Of a stretch of DNA of 64,000 nucleotides, positions 16,327 through 23,908 are shown piece after piece (positions within the stretch are counted from its first letter, which is position 1; the number at the start of each line of letters is the position of its first letter). The notes under the pieces are model-generated. The model did no database searches, was not told the DNA's origin, and saw only the letters and a list, made by a program, of their open reading frames with translations. The DNA is from Lunatimonas sp. (GTDB lineage: Bacteria; Bacteroidota; Bacteroidia; Cytophagales; Cyclobacteriaceae): NCBI RefSeq assembly GCF_020832325.1, contig NZ_JAFIEU010000017.1:120853-184852 (forward strand), given 5' to 3'. The position numbers and the translations under genes are program-made.

Positions 16327-16474
16327 AAGAAGAGGTATTTGGGAAGTTTAGCCCAAAGAATGCTGCTGGGGCAGCAATTTTTCCGTTGTAAACATTGTAT
16401 GTATTAGATGTTTATTTTAAGAATAATAGTAATTGGGGTGTAAGCATTTTTTAGTATTATTCAAAATCCCTCCT

Positions 16475-16482
16475 TATATTTG
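16475..16482 (+). promoter_or_regulatory. Candidate -7 box (TATATTTG)
   Basis: An exact match to the Bacteroidota -7 consensus TAnnTTTG, about 130 bases before the start of the outer-membrane barrel gene. No convincing -33 element is present, so this is tentative. Confidence 0.35.
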
Positions 16483-16614
16483 GTTGAGACAAGATAGCCT
16501 AAGACAATCCAAGGTTATTCGGAATAGTTTTGTTTAATTAACGAGCAAGTTAGTTTTCAAAATATAATTGAAACAGGTCCTTTATTTTTGAAATTTGAAG
16601 GGTTTAATGTGAAT

Positions 16615-17745
16615 ATGAGAGCAAGAGGCTGGCTGGTGATTTTTATGTTGATTTGGCCGGTAGAGATGAAAGCCCAGAATTTCGTCAAGCGGTACATCCA
16701 TGGAATTCTAAACGATACCAGTGACATATCTCGGCCACAGTTTTTGATGTATCCTACCTTGGCTTATGCGCCGGAGACCAGTTGGGAGGTTGGTTTTAGT
16801 ACCCTTTATGTCTATTATGCCGAGAGAGATACCACCAATCGACTCAGTGAAATCAATGGGTTTACATTTTATACTTTGGAAAACCAATACGGCATTTGGT
16901 TTGACCATGCATTATATACTCCAGGCAATAAGTGGTTTTTTCTGGGAAGGATCCGGTATCAGAGTTTTCCCTTGCTGTATTTTGGGATTGGTCCGGATGC
17001 TCCAAAAGAATATGTGGCTAGAGTGGATGCGAATCAGCTTTGGTTTAAAGAGCGGGCGTTACGGCAAATTCGAAGGAATCTGTTTTTTGGCCTCGAAGTC
17101 GATTACCAACGGCTAAGTAGGGTGGAGTTTGTGCCTGCGGAGCCCTCAGATCCGCTGGTATTACCGCTTGGATCCGAGGGTTCTGCCAATCTAGGGCTGG
17201 GTGTAGGCTTGGTTTACGATGATAGGCACAACGTCCTAAACGTTCGGAAAGGTTCGTTTTCGGAAATAGCCTTGTTCAATTACAATCCTTTTTCGAGCAC
17301 CGCATTTAATTTCAATAACCTACTGGTAGATACGCGTATTTATAGGCCCCTATCAACCAATACGGTGATTGCTTATCAACTTTTCGGGCAATTTATGTGG
17401 GGAGAGGTCCCATTTAACCAACTATCACTGATGGGCGGGGAGAGCCTTATGAGGGGATACTATACCGGACGCTTTAGAGATAAAAATCAAATAGCTTCCC
17501 AAGTAGAGCTACGTTTTTTACCGATCAATCTGGGATTTACCAAGCGTATTGGAGCCGCGGTCTTTGGCGGAACATCACAGGTTTTTGATAAATGGGAAAA
17601 TCTAAATATGGATAAATGGGTACTATCCGGTGGAGCCGGACTAAGATTTCTCTTGTTTCCGAAAAAAGATATCTATACCCGGCTTGACTGGGCCTTTACG
17701 AAAGAAGGGTCCGGGATTTACTTCTTTATCGGTGAGGCATTTTAA
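16615..17745 (+). CDS. BamA/TamA-like outer-membrane beta-barrel (surface antigen D15) protein
   Basis: A ~376-residue outer-membrane protein with a signal peptide (MRARGWLVIFMLIWPVEMKAQ). The body is a series of amphipathic strands, with blocks typical of the bacterial surface antigen barrel: LGVGLVYDDRHNVLNVRKGSFSEI, then QLSLMGGESLMRGYYTGRFRDKN, which contains the conserved RGY-type loop of Omp85 lid segments, and RIGAAVFGGTSQVF. There are no POTRA domains, so it is a barrel-only relative, not BamA itself. The frame opens at an upstream TTG (16588), but the ATG at 16615 gives a clean signal peptide. Transport substrate unknown. Confidence 0.88.
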   Translation: MRARGWLVIFMLIWPVEMKAQNFVKRYIHGILNDTSDISRPQFLMYPTLAYAPETSWEVGFSTLYVYYAERDTTNRLSEINGFTFYTLENQYGIWFDHALYTPGNKWFFLGRIRYQSFPLLYFGIGPDAPKEYVARVDANQLWFKERALRQIRRNLFFGLEVDYQRLSRVEFVPAEPSDPLVLPLGSEGSANLGLGVGLVYDDRHNVLNVRKGSFSEIALFNYNPFSSTAFNFNNLLVDTRIYRPLSTNTVIAYQLFGQFMWGEVPFNQLSLMGGESLMRGYYTGRFRDKNQIASQVELRFLPINLGFTKRIGAAVFGGTSQVFDKWENLNMDKWVLSGGAGLRFLLFPKKDIYTRLDWAFTKEGSGIYFFIGEAF

Positions 17746-17756
17746 TAAACTACACG

Positions 17757-17975
17757 TTAGAAGCTAAGGCTGGTTTGCTTTTTTTTTGGCGAACCAGTGG
17801 GTTTTTTGAGGTCATCGGGTAGCTTGCCAACTTTCCATCCTTCCGGCTTTTTGAATTTCTCCTTCATTGCCAAAACATCGAAAGTCTCTGGATCATCCGC
17901 CGCATGCACAAAAGACCTATAAATTACTAGCAAGCCTAATGTAACGCCAACTACTATCATAAATCCGATTTCCAT
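17757..17975 (-). CDS. Small single-pass membrane protein, unknown
   Basis: This 72-residue protein has an N-terminal hydrophobic helix (residues ~4-20, GFMIVVGVTLGLLVIY) and a charged, Lys/Pro-rich cytoplasmic or periplasmic tail ending in KKKQTSLSF. I know no family for it. Support for it being real is a strong Shine-Dalgarno sequence, GGAGGTG, 4 bases before the ATG, which is unusual in this genome, and good codon use. It converges on the outer-membrane barrel gene, ending 11 bases from it. Confidence 0.65.
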   Translation of the reverse strand: MEIGFMIVVGVTLGLLVIYRSFVHAADDPETFDVLAMKEKFKKPEGWKVGKLPDDLKKPTGSPKKKQTSLSF

Positions 17976-18531
17976 TTCACACCTCCGTATTTTTTGTCGA
18001 AAACAAGTCTATTAAAACCCCCCTCTTTTTTATACGATTCCTTAAAAGAGATGTTTTAATTAATTCTCCTAAACAAATATAAACCGTATAATTATAATAT
18101 AAAAGCGATGTTTACAGTGAGAAATGTCTGTAAAAATTGATGATATATAAAAAGTATTTTAGCGCTTAAAAAATGCACTTCGTTTAAAAATTTGTCAAAA
18201 TTTTTTTTTGGAGTAGTTTTTTGAATTTTATAAAGTACAGAAAACCAAATAAATGTAGTTTTTTTTGGGATCATGGAATCAGAAAGCTGTATTTCGTATT
18301 ACATTAAATGTAACTAGGTGTGGGGTCTGTTCGAAAAATACCAATACGTGTTGTTGGATAAGACGTTTTGCAAGCACCACAGGAAGGGCCGGCTAGCTCT
18401 CAATCTTTTTGAATAGTACGATATTCCCTCTGGTACGTATATTCTAAAAACCAAAGTTCATTTGGCACGAGGAATTATGGGAAATCATGCCTATTTTGGC
18501 AATTAATCACAACAATAAACCAGTTTGAACA
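17976..18531. other. AT-rich intergenic region, no gene supported
   Basis: 556 bp between divergent genes. Bases ~18030-18270 are very A/T-rich with T runs. A 60-codon frame on the minus strand (18092-18274) is full of Phe/Lys/Ile from the base composition and has no start signal, so I reject it. The promoter of the Gfo/Idh gene should lie in the right half, but I find no exact TAnnTTTG; TATTTTGG near 18491-18498 is the nearest. Confidence 0.4.
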
Positions 18532-19860
18532 ATGAGTGAAAATAAAAAAAAGCAACTTTCCAGAAGAAACTTCCTAGGAAAGGGACTTTTGGGGGTTGCC
18601 GGCGCAGGAGTACTACCCAGCCTATCCGTAGCTAAGGGATCCGGGCCTGATGCACCGGCCCTGCAAACCTTGCGCCTGGGCCTGATTGGGTTAGGCCGTC
18701 AGAATAATGGCATGATGGGTAGTTTTATCACCATTCCCGATGTGGAAATTGTCGCGGGCTGCGATGTATACGATATCAAGCGGGAACGTTTTAAGCAACG
18801 GGCTGATGCCTATTACAAAGAGCAAGGCAAAACTGTCCAAGTAGAGGTGTATGAAAATTACCACGATCTACTGGCGAGAAAAGATATAGACGCAGTCGTG
18901 ATCGCCACGCCTGACCATTGGCATGCGCTCATCGCCATCGATGCCTGCAAGGCCGGCAAAGACATATACCTAGAAAAACCCTTGACTTTTACCATTCGAG
19001 AGGGACAGGAGTTGGTTAAGGCGGTGAGACAAAACAACATCGTATTGGCTACAGGATCTATGCAGCGCTCTTATGCCAATTTTCAGCATGCCGTGCGTAT
19101 GGTTCAGAAGGGCAGAATCGGAAAGATTTCCAAGGTCTATGCTTGTTCCGGTGGGCCGCCAAAACCTTTTGACCTGCCAGCGGAACAAGTCCCCGCGGGT
19201 TTGAATTGGGAAATGTGGCTTGGTCCGTTGAAAGCGGATATTCCCTATAACCACGAACTCAATCCTCCCATCAGCATAAATCCACCCGAAAACGAGAAGT
19301 TGTGGGGTGCATGGCGTTGGTATAAAGAAACGGGTGGGGGATTGACCACTGACTGGGGGGCGCACATGTTTGACATCGCCCAATGGGGTATAGGAATGGA
19401 TCGAAATGGTCCAGTGGAGATTATACCTGCCGGCTACCAAAACACCCAATACTTGACCTTCAATTATCCCAACGGCGTAGTAGTGACCGAACAGCCATTT
19501 GATGAAAAAGAATCTCGTGGTTGCAAATTCTTTGGTGCTGACGGTTGGATTGAAGTGACGCGAAGTAGCTACAACGCGTCAGATCCTTCGTTGTATCCTG
19601 TACTCGAAAATGAGAAAGATATGTCAGGCGGGGGTAGCAGGGCCCATCACGTTGATTTTATCGATTCAGTACGAAGAAGGAAAGACCCGATTGCGCCCGT
19701 GGAAGTGGGGCATAGCACCTGCGTTACCTGTACGCTGGGTAATATCGCTTATGAACTGATGAGGCCGGTAAAATGGGATCCTGCAAATGAAAAATTTGTA
19801 AACGACCCCGAGGCAGAAAAACACATGCACAGGGAATACAGGGCCGGGTACCGACTATAG
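18532..19860 (+). CDS. Tat-exported Gfo/Idh/MocA-family oxidoreductase
   Basis: A 442-residue NAD(P)-dependent oxidoreductase. Residues ~10-33 form a twin-arginine signal (SRRNFLGKGLLGVAGAG), so the folded protein with bound cofactor is exported. The Rossmann domain begins with LRLGLIGLGRQNNG. The catalytic block is IYLEKPLTF, with the conserved EKP lysine. The C-terminal half (GGGLTTDWGAHMFDIAQWG) is the MocA dimer/substrate domain. Exported Gfo/Idh proteins of this type are frequent in Bacteroidetes and Planctomycetes sugar-degradation clusters; the substrate is unknown. The gene is single and ends in a strong terminator. Confidence 0.93.
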   Translation: MSENKKKQLSRRNFLGKGLLGVAGAGVLPSLSVAKGSGPDAPALQTLRLGLIGLGRQNNGMMGSFITIPDVEIVAGCDVYDIKRERFKQRADAYYKEQGKTVQVEVYENYHDLLARKDIDAVVIATPDHWHALIAIDACKAGKDIYLEKPLTFTIREGQELVKAVRQNNIVLATGSMQRSYANFQHAVRMVQKGRIGKISKVYACSGGPPKPFDLPAEQVPAGLNWEMWLGPLKADIPYNHELNPPISINPPENEKLWGAWRWYKETGGGLTTDWGAHMFDIAQWGIGMDRNGPVEIIPAGYQNTQYLTFNYPNGVVVTEQPFDEKESRGCKFFGADGWIEVTRSSYNASDPSLYPVLENEKDMSGGGSRAHHVDFIDSVRRRKDPIAPVEVGHSTCVTCTLGNIAYELMRPVKWDPANEKFVNDPEAEKHMHREYRAGYRL

Positions 19861-19894
19861 GATAGCCTATTCTGCCACATACGTACCATCGAAC

Positions 19895-19937
19895 AAAACG
19901 GGATCCGCGAGCTTTGCTGGGCAGATCCCGTTTTTGT
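19895..19937 (+). terminator. Rho-independent terminator after the Gfo/Idh gene
   Basis: AAAACGGGATC (19895-19905) and GATCCCGTTTT (19924-19934) form an 11-bp stem around an 18-nt loop, with a T tail. It may also serve the convergent miaE gene, because the stem is flanked by A on one side and T on the other. Confidence 0.8.
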
Positions 19938-19952
19938 CTTTGGGACGAGTGG

Positions 19953-20540
19953 TTAGTGCAATGCCGCGCGAATGGGTAGGTTTTGAATGACTTCCCCCTC
20001 AAATTCCATCATTTCGTGTAACCGACTGTACACCGTCTTTTCGTCAAAATACGCCAAAGCGAGTTCTACAAAAATATTTCCGTGTTTTGCCTCAGAGGTC
20101 CAAAGCATTTTATAGAACCGTTTGAGCTCATCGTCTTGCTGTGCCTCTGATACCATCTTAAATCGCTCGCAGCCCCGACATTCTACGATTGATCCGAGTA
20201 GAAGCCTGGACATAAACCGGGACTCTGGCGTGCCACCATGGGTTAGGGGCATCAGTTGCTTGATATACGGATCTTCTTTCATATCGGCATTTAGGGCAAC
20301 ACCCCTTCGCTGCATCAACTCAAATACCTGCTGGAAATGCTCCAATTCCTCGATGGCTGTCTCGATCATGTCGGGTATTATTTTTTCCCGGTCCGGGTAC
20401 TTGGCTATCAGCGAGGTGGCCATGGCAGAGGCCTTTCGCTCACAATCTGCATGATCCTGTAAAAAAGCATCAAAATCAGCCATAACAGCCTCTAGCCATG
20501 CCCCTGAAGAGGGAACCGTTAAATCGATGGAGTATTTCAT
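19953..20540 (-). CDS. miaE: tRNA-(ms2io6A37)-hydroxylase MiaE
   Basis: MiaE is a di-iron monooxygenase that hydroxylates the isopentenyl group of ms2i6A37 in tRNAs reading U-starting codons. The 195-residue sequence has the ferritin-like helical pattern with the iron ligands visible as HADCERKAS, AIEELEHFQQV, SIVECRGCERF and SEAKHGNIF. The length is normal for the family. The start ATG at 20538-20540 lies exactly at the edge of a 92-bp repeat, so the leader of this mRNA is repeat sequence. A 31-codon leader frame ends in TGA overlapping the start (ATGA). Confidence 0.94.
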   Translation of the reverse strand: MKYSIDLTVPSSGAWLEAVMADFDAFLQDHADCERKASAMATSLIAKYPDREKIIPDMIETAIEELEHFQQVFELMQRRGVALNADMKEDPYIKQLMPLTHGGTPESRFMSRLLLGSIVECRGCERFKMVSEAQQDDELKRFYKMLWTSEAKHGNIFVELALAYFDEKTVYSRLHEMMEFEGEVIQNLPIRAALH

Positions 20541-20632
20541 GTGTCTATAATTGATTTTTCAATGGTCACATGGAATCTCGCATGGCGGATAGTCATCCCA
20601 GTGTGTGTCGCTTGCGTCATGCTCGATTTCAT
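20541..20632 (-). repeat. 92-bp repeat, copy A, abutting the miaE start
   Basis: Differs at only 5 positions from the copy at 26040-26131 and is related to the copy at 25948-26039. Read on the minus strand it starts with ATGAAATCGAGC and ends directly before the miaE ATG. That frame is open for 31 codons (peptide begins MKSSMTQATHTG) and its TGA overlaps the miaE ATG as ATGA. A partial further unit (CTGTCTATTATTG) follows at 20633. The remaining ~230 bases to the glycosyltransferase gene contain nothing I can identify. Confidence 0.85.
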
Positions 20633-20868
20633 CTGTCTATTATTGTTTTTACAATATGCAAAACCCACCACGTTGTTCGGATCATCGATTTGCCGCGTGA
20701 TAGGGTGTCTGTTTGATACTCAATTCAATATGCTTCGTAGCCATCCTGCTCGATATTCAAAGATATTAAATCTTTGCTGGTATCAGGCAGGAATAGTTTT
20801 TAGTGGTTTGGTGCGGTTTCTTGTTCCAATAAGGGTAATTTAAGAACTTCGCAAACTATGCCACCGGA

Positions 20869-22131
20869 ATGTTAACCATGGATCAGCAGATGGAAGATAT
20901 CCTTCGTACCTATGAAGGCAGGTTTGACGTCAGGCCTGCTTTTTTTAGGGAAAAGCCTCCAGAGAACCTGTGTTTGGTGATCGCCATCCCATGTTTCAAA
21001 GAGCCGGATGTGATTTCCACGCTGGACTCCCTGAAAGCCTGTGTGCCGCCATCTGGGGACGTGGAAGTGATTGTGGCCGTGAATGCGCCCGAAAGCGCAG
21101 CGGAGGACGTACTGCAAGCGAACCAGCAAACGCTCCAACAGCTTGATTATTGGCGGAAAACAAACCGCTGCTCGTATCTTAAACTGCTAATAGTAGGAGA
21201 GGAAAAGCTGCCTGACAGGTCGGCAGGGGCGGGATTAGCCAGAAAACTCGCCATGGATGAAGGTTTGCGTCGCTGGGTGCAAGCAGGTGAAGATGGTCCA
21301 ATTCTGTGTTTGGATGCCGATTGTGTGGTTTCTCCGGATTACCTGGTAGCCGCGGAAGAAGCATTTTCCCAAAAACAGGTCAAGCTGGGTCACTTTCAGT
21401 TTAGCCATACCTGGAGGAATGAGTCGGACCGGGCCTTGCAGACCGGGATAATAGCCTACGAGCTGCATCTACGGTGTTTTATTCAAGGATTGAAATGGGC
21501 CGGCTACCCCTTTGCTACTCACACCGTCGGTTCCTGCATGGCAGTAAGGGCTTCTTCCTACGCTCGCTCAGGGGGTATGAACAAGCGTAAGGCCGGAGAA
21601 GATTTCTACTTTATGCACAAACTTCTCCCTTTGGGAGGCTATGCCGACCTATCCGCCACCGTGTTTCCGTCCTGCCGCGTTTCAGACCGGGTACCCTTCG
21701 GCACCGGCAGGGCCCAACTGGAATGGACCTCCGGGCAGCGAGGCATGCAAAGCTACTCTATAGAGGTGTTTCTGGTTCTAAAGACTTTTTTTAACCTCAC
21801 CAGTGGGTTCTTTCGTCAGGACATCGATGGACTGGTGCTACCTTCTCCATTAAGGGGGATATTGGAACGGCTGTCATTTGGTCCACGGTTAATCCAATTC
21901 CGAAAGGAGTCTAAAACGGAGTCGATATTTTTCAAGAAATTTTGGACTTGGATGGATGGATTTATGGTGTTGAAATTGGTACATCACCTAAGGGACCATG
22001 GCTGTCCGAATCAACCCATCCTGAGTGTATCGGAGCAGCTGATTCGCTTCTACCAGCATGAGTCAGTACCCATAGACCTGGAAATACCACGCTTACGGGA
22101 GGATTTATTGCAGCTGATTAACCGTTCTTAA
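20869..22131 (+). CDS. Family 2 glycosyltransferase
   Basis: A 420-residue cytoplasmic GT-A fold glycosyltransferase. The N-terminal domain shows VIAIPCFKEPDVISTLDSL and VIVAVNAPESA for nucleotide-sugar binding, with LCLDADCVVSPDYL as the DxD metal site. The region GSCMAVRASSYARSGGMNKRKAGEDFYFMHKL carries the ED acceptor-side acid. The C-terminal ~120 residues have no clear membrane segment. Such enzymes build surface polysaccharides or glycolipids; donor and acceptor are unknown. ATGs at 20869 and 20878 are both possible starts. Confidence 0.88.
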   Translation: MLTMDQQMEDILRTYEGRFDVRPAFFREKPPENLCLVIAIPCFKEPDVISTLDSLKACVPPSGDVEVIVAVNAPESAAEDVLQANQQTLQQLDYWRKTNRCSYLKLLIVGEEKLPDRSAGAGLARKLAMDEGLRRWVQAGEDGPILCLDADCVVSPDYLVAAEEAFSQKQVKLGHFQFSHTWRNESDRALQTGIIAYELHLRCFIQGLKWAGYPFATHTVGSCMAVRASSYARSGGMNKRKAGEDFYFMHKLLPLGGYADLSATVFPSCRVSDRVPFGTGRAQLEWTSGQRGMQSYSIEVFLVLKTFFNLTSGFFRQDIDGLVLPSPLRGILERLSFGPRLIQFRKESKTESIFFKKFWTWMDGFMVLKLVHHLRDHGCPNQPILSVSEQLIRFYQHESVPIDLEIPRLREDLLQLINRS

Positions 22132-22230
22132 ACAGGTTTATTTTTGGGATTGGTTTTATAGTGGGAATTGGTTTCTAATTACCTGTTTTTTAGGGGAATT
22201 ACGCTGCTTTTCCACTCCTGGTGGTTTGGT

Positions 22231-23268
22231 TTATAGGATGTGGTTCCAGCCAAATGAGTCACTGGTTGTTCCTCTACGAATGCTTTGAAGAAGGGCTTTT
22301 AGTTTAAACATTTTGGAGTCGGGCTGCGTACTTGGATAGGCAACGGTGCCCCGGTAGTCTATGGATTCAATGGGGGATATGACCGCGGCGGTACCTACAC
22401 CAAATACTTCTACGTTTCGACCCGCTTCGATCCATTGCATCAGTTCGCTCACTTCAATGCGTCGCTCATTTACGGATAATCCAATAGACGGAGCCAATCG
22501 CAGAATGGAGTCTCGGGTGATGCCTTCTAGAACGGTTTCACCAGCGGGTGGTGTGATCAAGCTGACGCCATCCAAAATGACCATCAGGTTCATGGTGCCG
22601 GATTCCTCAATGAAACGACGTTCCGCGGCATCTAACCAAATGATCTGATCATAGCCTGCTTCTTTGGCCAATCGCTGAGGCAATAGGGAGGCTCCATAGT
22701 TTCCGCCATTTTTGGCAGCGCCTGTACCACCTTTTGCCGCGCGAATAAAGTCTGTTTCTACTTTGACTTTTAGGTTTTTGCTGTAATAGGATCGCATGGG
22801 TGAGAGCAATATCATAAATAAATACTCCTCGGAAGCGTCCACGCCCAGTCGGGCTTCGGTGGCGATCACGCAGGGACGTATATAGAGGGAGTAATCGGGG
22901 TCATCAATGATCCAAGACTCCTCTGTTCGAATTAGTGCCTCCATGCCCTCCATGAAAAGACCCTTAGGCAAAGCAGGCATCGCCATGCGGTAGAGGGATC
23001 GGTTGATTCGGTCATGATGGTCTGACAAACGAAAAATATGGATAGCACCATTTTCCATGCGATAGGCTTTTAGGCCTTCAAATACGGTTTGCCCATAGTG
23101 AAGCGCCATGGCAAGTGGTGAGATACTGAGGTTGCCAAACGGTAGGATCTCGTATTCCTGCCACATTCCGTCCCGGTAAATCGCCGTGAGCATATGGTCA
23201 GTAGCTTGAACACCAAATGTAAAGTTTTTAAAATCAAAGTCGGGCTTGGAGATAGGAGTAGGTTGCAT
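22231..23268 (-). CDS. ilvE: Branched-chain amino acid aminotransferase
   Basis: A PLP fold-type IV aminotransferase that interconverts leucine, isoleucine and valine with their 2-keto acids. The 345-residue length and the blocks ALHYGQTVFEGLKAYR, RPCVIATEARLGV, AAKNGGNYGASLLPQ (with the PLP-binding Lys) and ERRFIEESGTMNLM match the eukaryotic-like (long) BCAT subgroup. The frame opens at a TTG at 23280, but the ATG at 23268 (MQPTPISKPDF) is the better start. It lies 8 bases after the DinB/YfiT gene, so the two form a unit. Confidence 0.95.
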   Translation of the reverse strand: MQPTPISKPDFDFKNFTFGVQATDHMLTAIYRDGMWQEYEILPFGNLSISPLAMALHYGQTVFEGLKAYRMENGAIHIFRLSDHHDRINRSLYRMAMPALPKGLFMEGMEALIRTEESWIIDDPDYSLYIRPCVIATEARLGVDASEEYLFMILLSPMRSYYSKNLKVKVETDFIRAAKGGTGAAKNGGNYGASLLPQRLAKEAGYDQIIWLDAAERRFIEESGTMNLMVILDGVSLITPPAGETVLEGITRDSILRLAPSIGLSVNERRIEVSELMQWIEAGRNVEVFGVGTAAVISPIESIDYRGTVAYPSTQPDSKMFKLKALLQSIRRGTTSDSFGWNHIL

Positions 23269-23276
23269 AGGATAGA

Positions 23277-23810
23277 TCAATAGATGTGGCGTGGGTTATG
23301 TAGTAAATTGAGGTGGGCTAGGTGATGATTTCCGTGCCATTGATATAACAGGGTATGTGTCATCAGTGAGGTAGTTTGCTGATTCTCTGGGTGGAAAAAC
23401 GTTCGTTTCCATTGACTTTCGGATAGCGATGTCAGCAGGGCGGACCAATGACTGTGAATTCCCCGTAACAAGCCCAAAGACACTTGTGGGTCTAATCGAT
23501 AGTCAGGGAGCTCTGCCCAAGCGGCCTCTAGGTAGGGTTTGATGCTGGGATTGGATTCGGTAAGCGCGAGCTTCAGCCGCATTAGGGCATTCATGTGACT
23601 ATCCGCAAGGTGGTGAACCACCTGCCTGACCGTCCACCCGTTCGGTCTATAAGGTATATCCCATTTGTGTTCACTTAAACGGTTCAGGGCATCCTCTACT
23701 CGTTGGGGGAGGGTACGAATGTCAATTATGGCATTTTGCAGGGCATCCGACGTAATCACCTCGGGGATTTGGCATTTGCCAATAGGAAACTTCAACGATT
23801 CTTGTTCCAT
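23277..23810 (-). CDS. DinB/YfiT-type putative metal-dependent hydrolase or thiol S-transferase
   Basis: A 177-residue four-helix-bundle protein of the DinB superfamily, YfiT/BstA branch. The metal-binding histidines are visible as VRQVVHHLADSH and LLYQWHGNHHLAHL, spaced as in bacillithiol transferases. The N-terminal KFPIGKCQIPE is the characteristic (F)PIG(K)F start of this branch. Bacteroidetes make bacillithiol-like thiols, so an S-transferase role is plausible. It is the first gene of the unit with ilvE and diverges from the MocR regulator; co-regulation is an inference. Confidence 0.88.
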   Translation of the reverse strand: MEQESLKFPIGKCQIPEVITSDALQNAIIDIRTLPQRVEDALNRLSEHKWDIPYRPNGWTVRQVVHHLADSHMNALMRLKLALTESNPSIKPYLEAAWAELPDYRLDPQVSLGLLRGIHSHWSALLTSLSESQWKRTFFHPENQQTTSLMTHTLLYQWHGNHHLAHLNLLHNPRHIY

Positions 23811-23838
23811 TAGAGAAATACATTTAACACCTCACAAA

Positions 23839-23864
23839 GTAACCCCCTTTTTGTGAAGGGTTAC
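23839..23864. promoter_or_regulatory. Inverted repeat in the MocR-DinB divergent region (putative operator)
   Basis: GTAACCC (23839-23845) and GGGTTAC (23858-23864) are perfect 7-bp arms around 12 bases. The repeat lies 15 bases upstream of the -7 box of the MocR gene and 29 bases upstream of the DinB-gene start on the other strand, the expected place for an autoregulatory MocR operator. Confidence 0.5.
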
Positions 23865-23879
23865 AGATACATTTTTTAT

Positions 23880-23887
23880 TATATTTG
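23880..23887 (+). promoter_or_regulatory. Candidate -7 box (TATATTTG) for the MocR gene
   Basis: An exact TAnnTTTG match directly in front of an ATG at 23888. Transcription would start about 7 bases after the box, inside that reading frame, so the next ATG at 23909 is the more likely translation start. Confidence 0.45.
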
Positions 23888-23908
23888 ATGGGTACAGTTG
23901 TTAACAGC

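Noticed and set aside
16324..16407. A 27-codon ORF after the palindromic repeat
   Set aside because: Too short, and no conserved feature; probably a chance continuation of the repeat-associated ATG.
18092..18274. A 60-codon minus-strand frame in the AT-rich gap before the Tat Gfo/Idh gene
   Set aside because: Composition-driven (Phe/Lys rich), no leader signals, no family features.
22130..22190. Terminator between the GT2 and ilvE genes (AAACAGGT ... ACCTGTTT)
   Set aside because: The loop would be about 43 bases long, too weak to claim.
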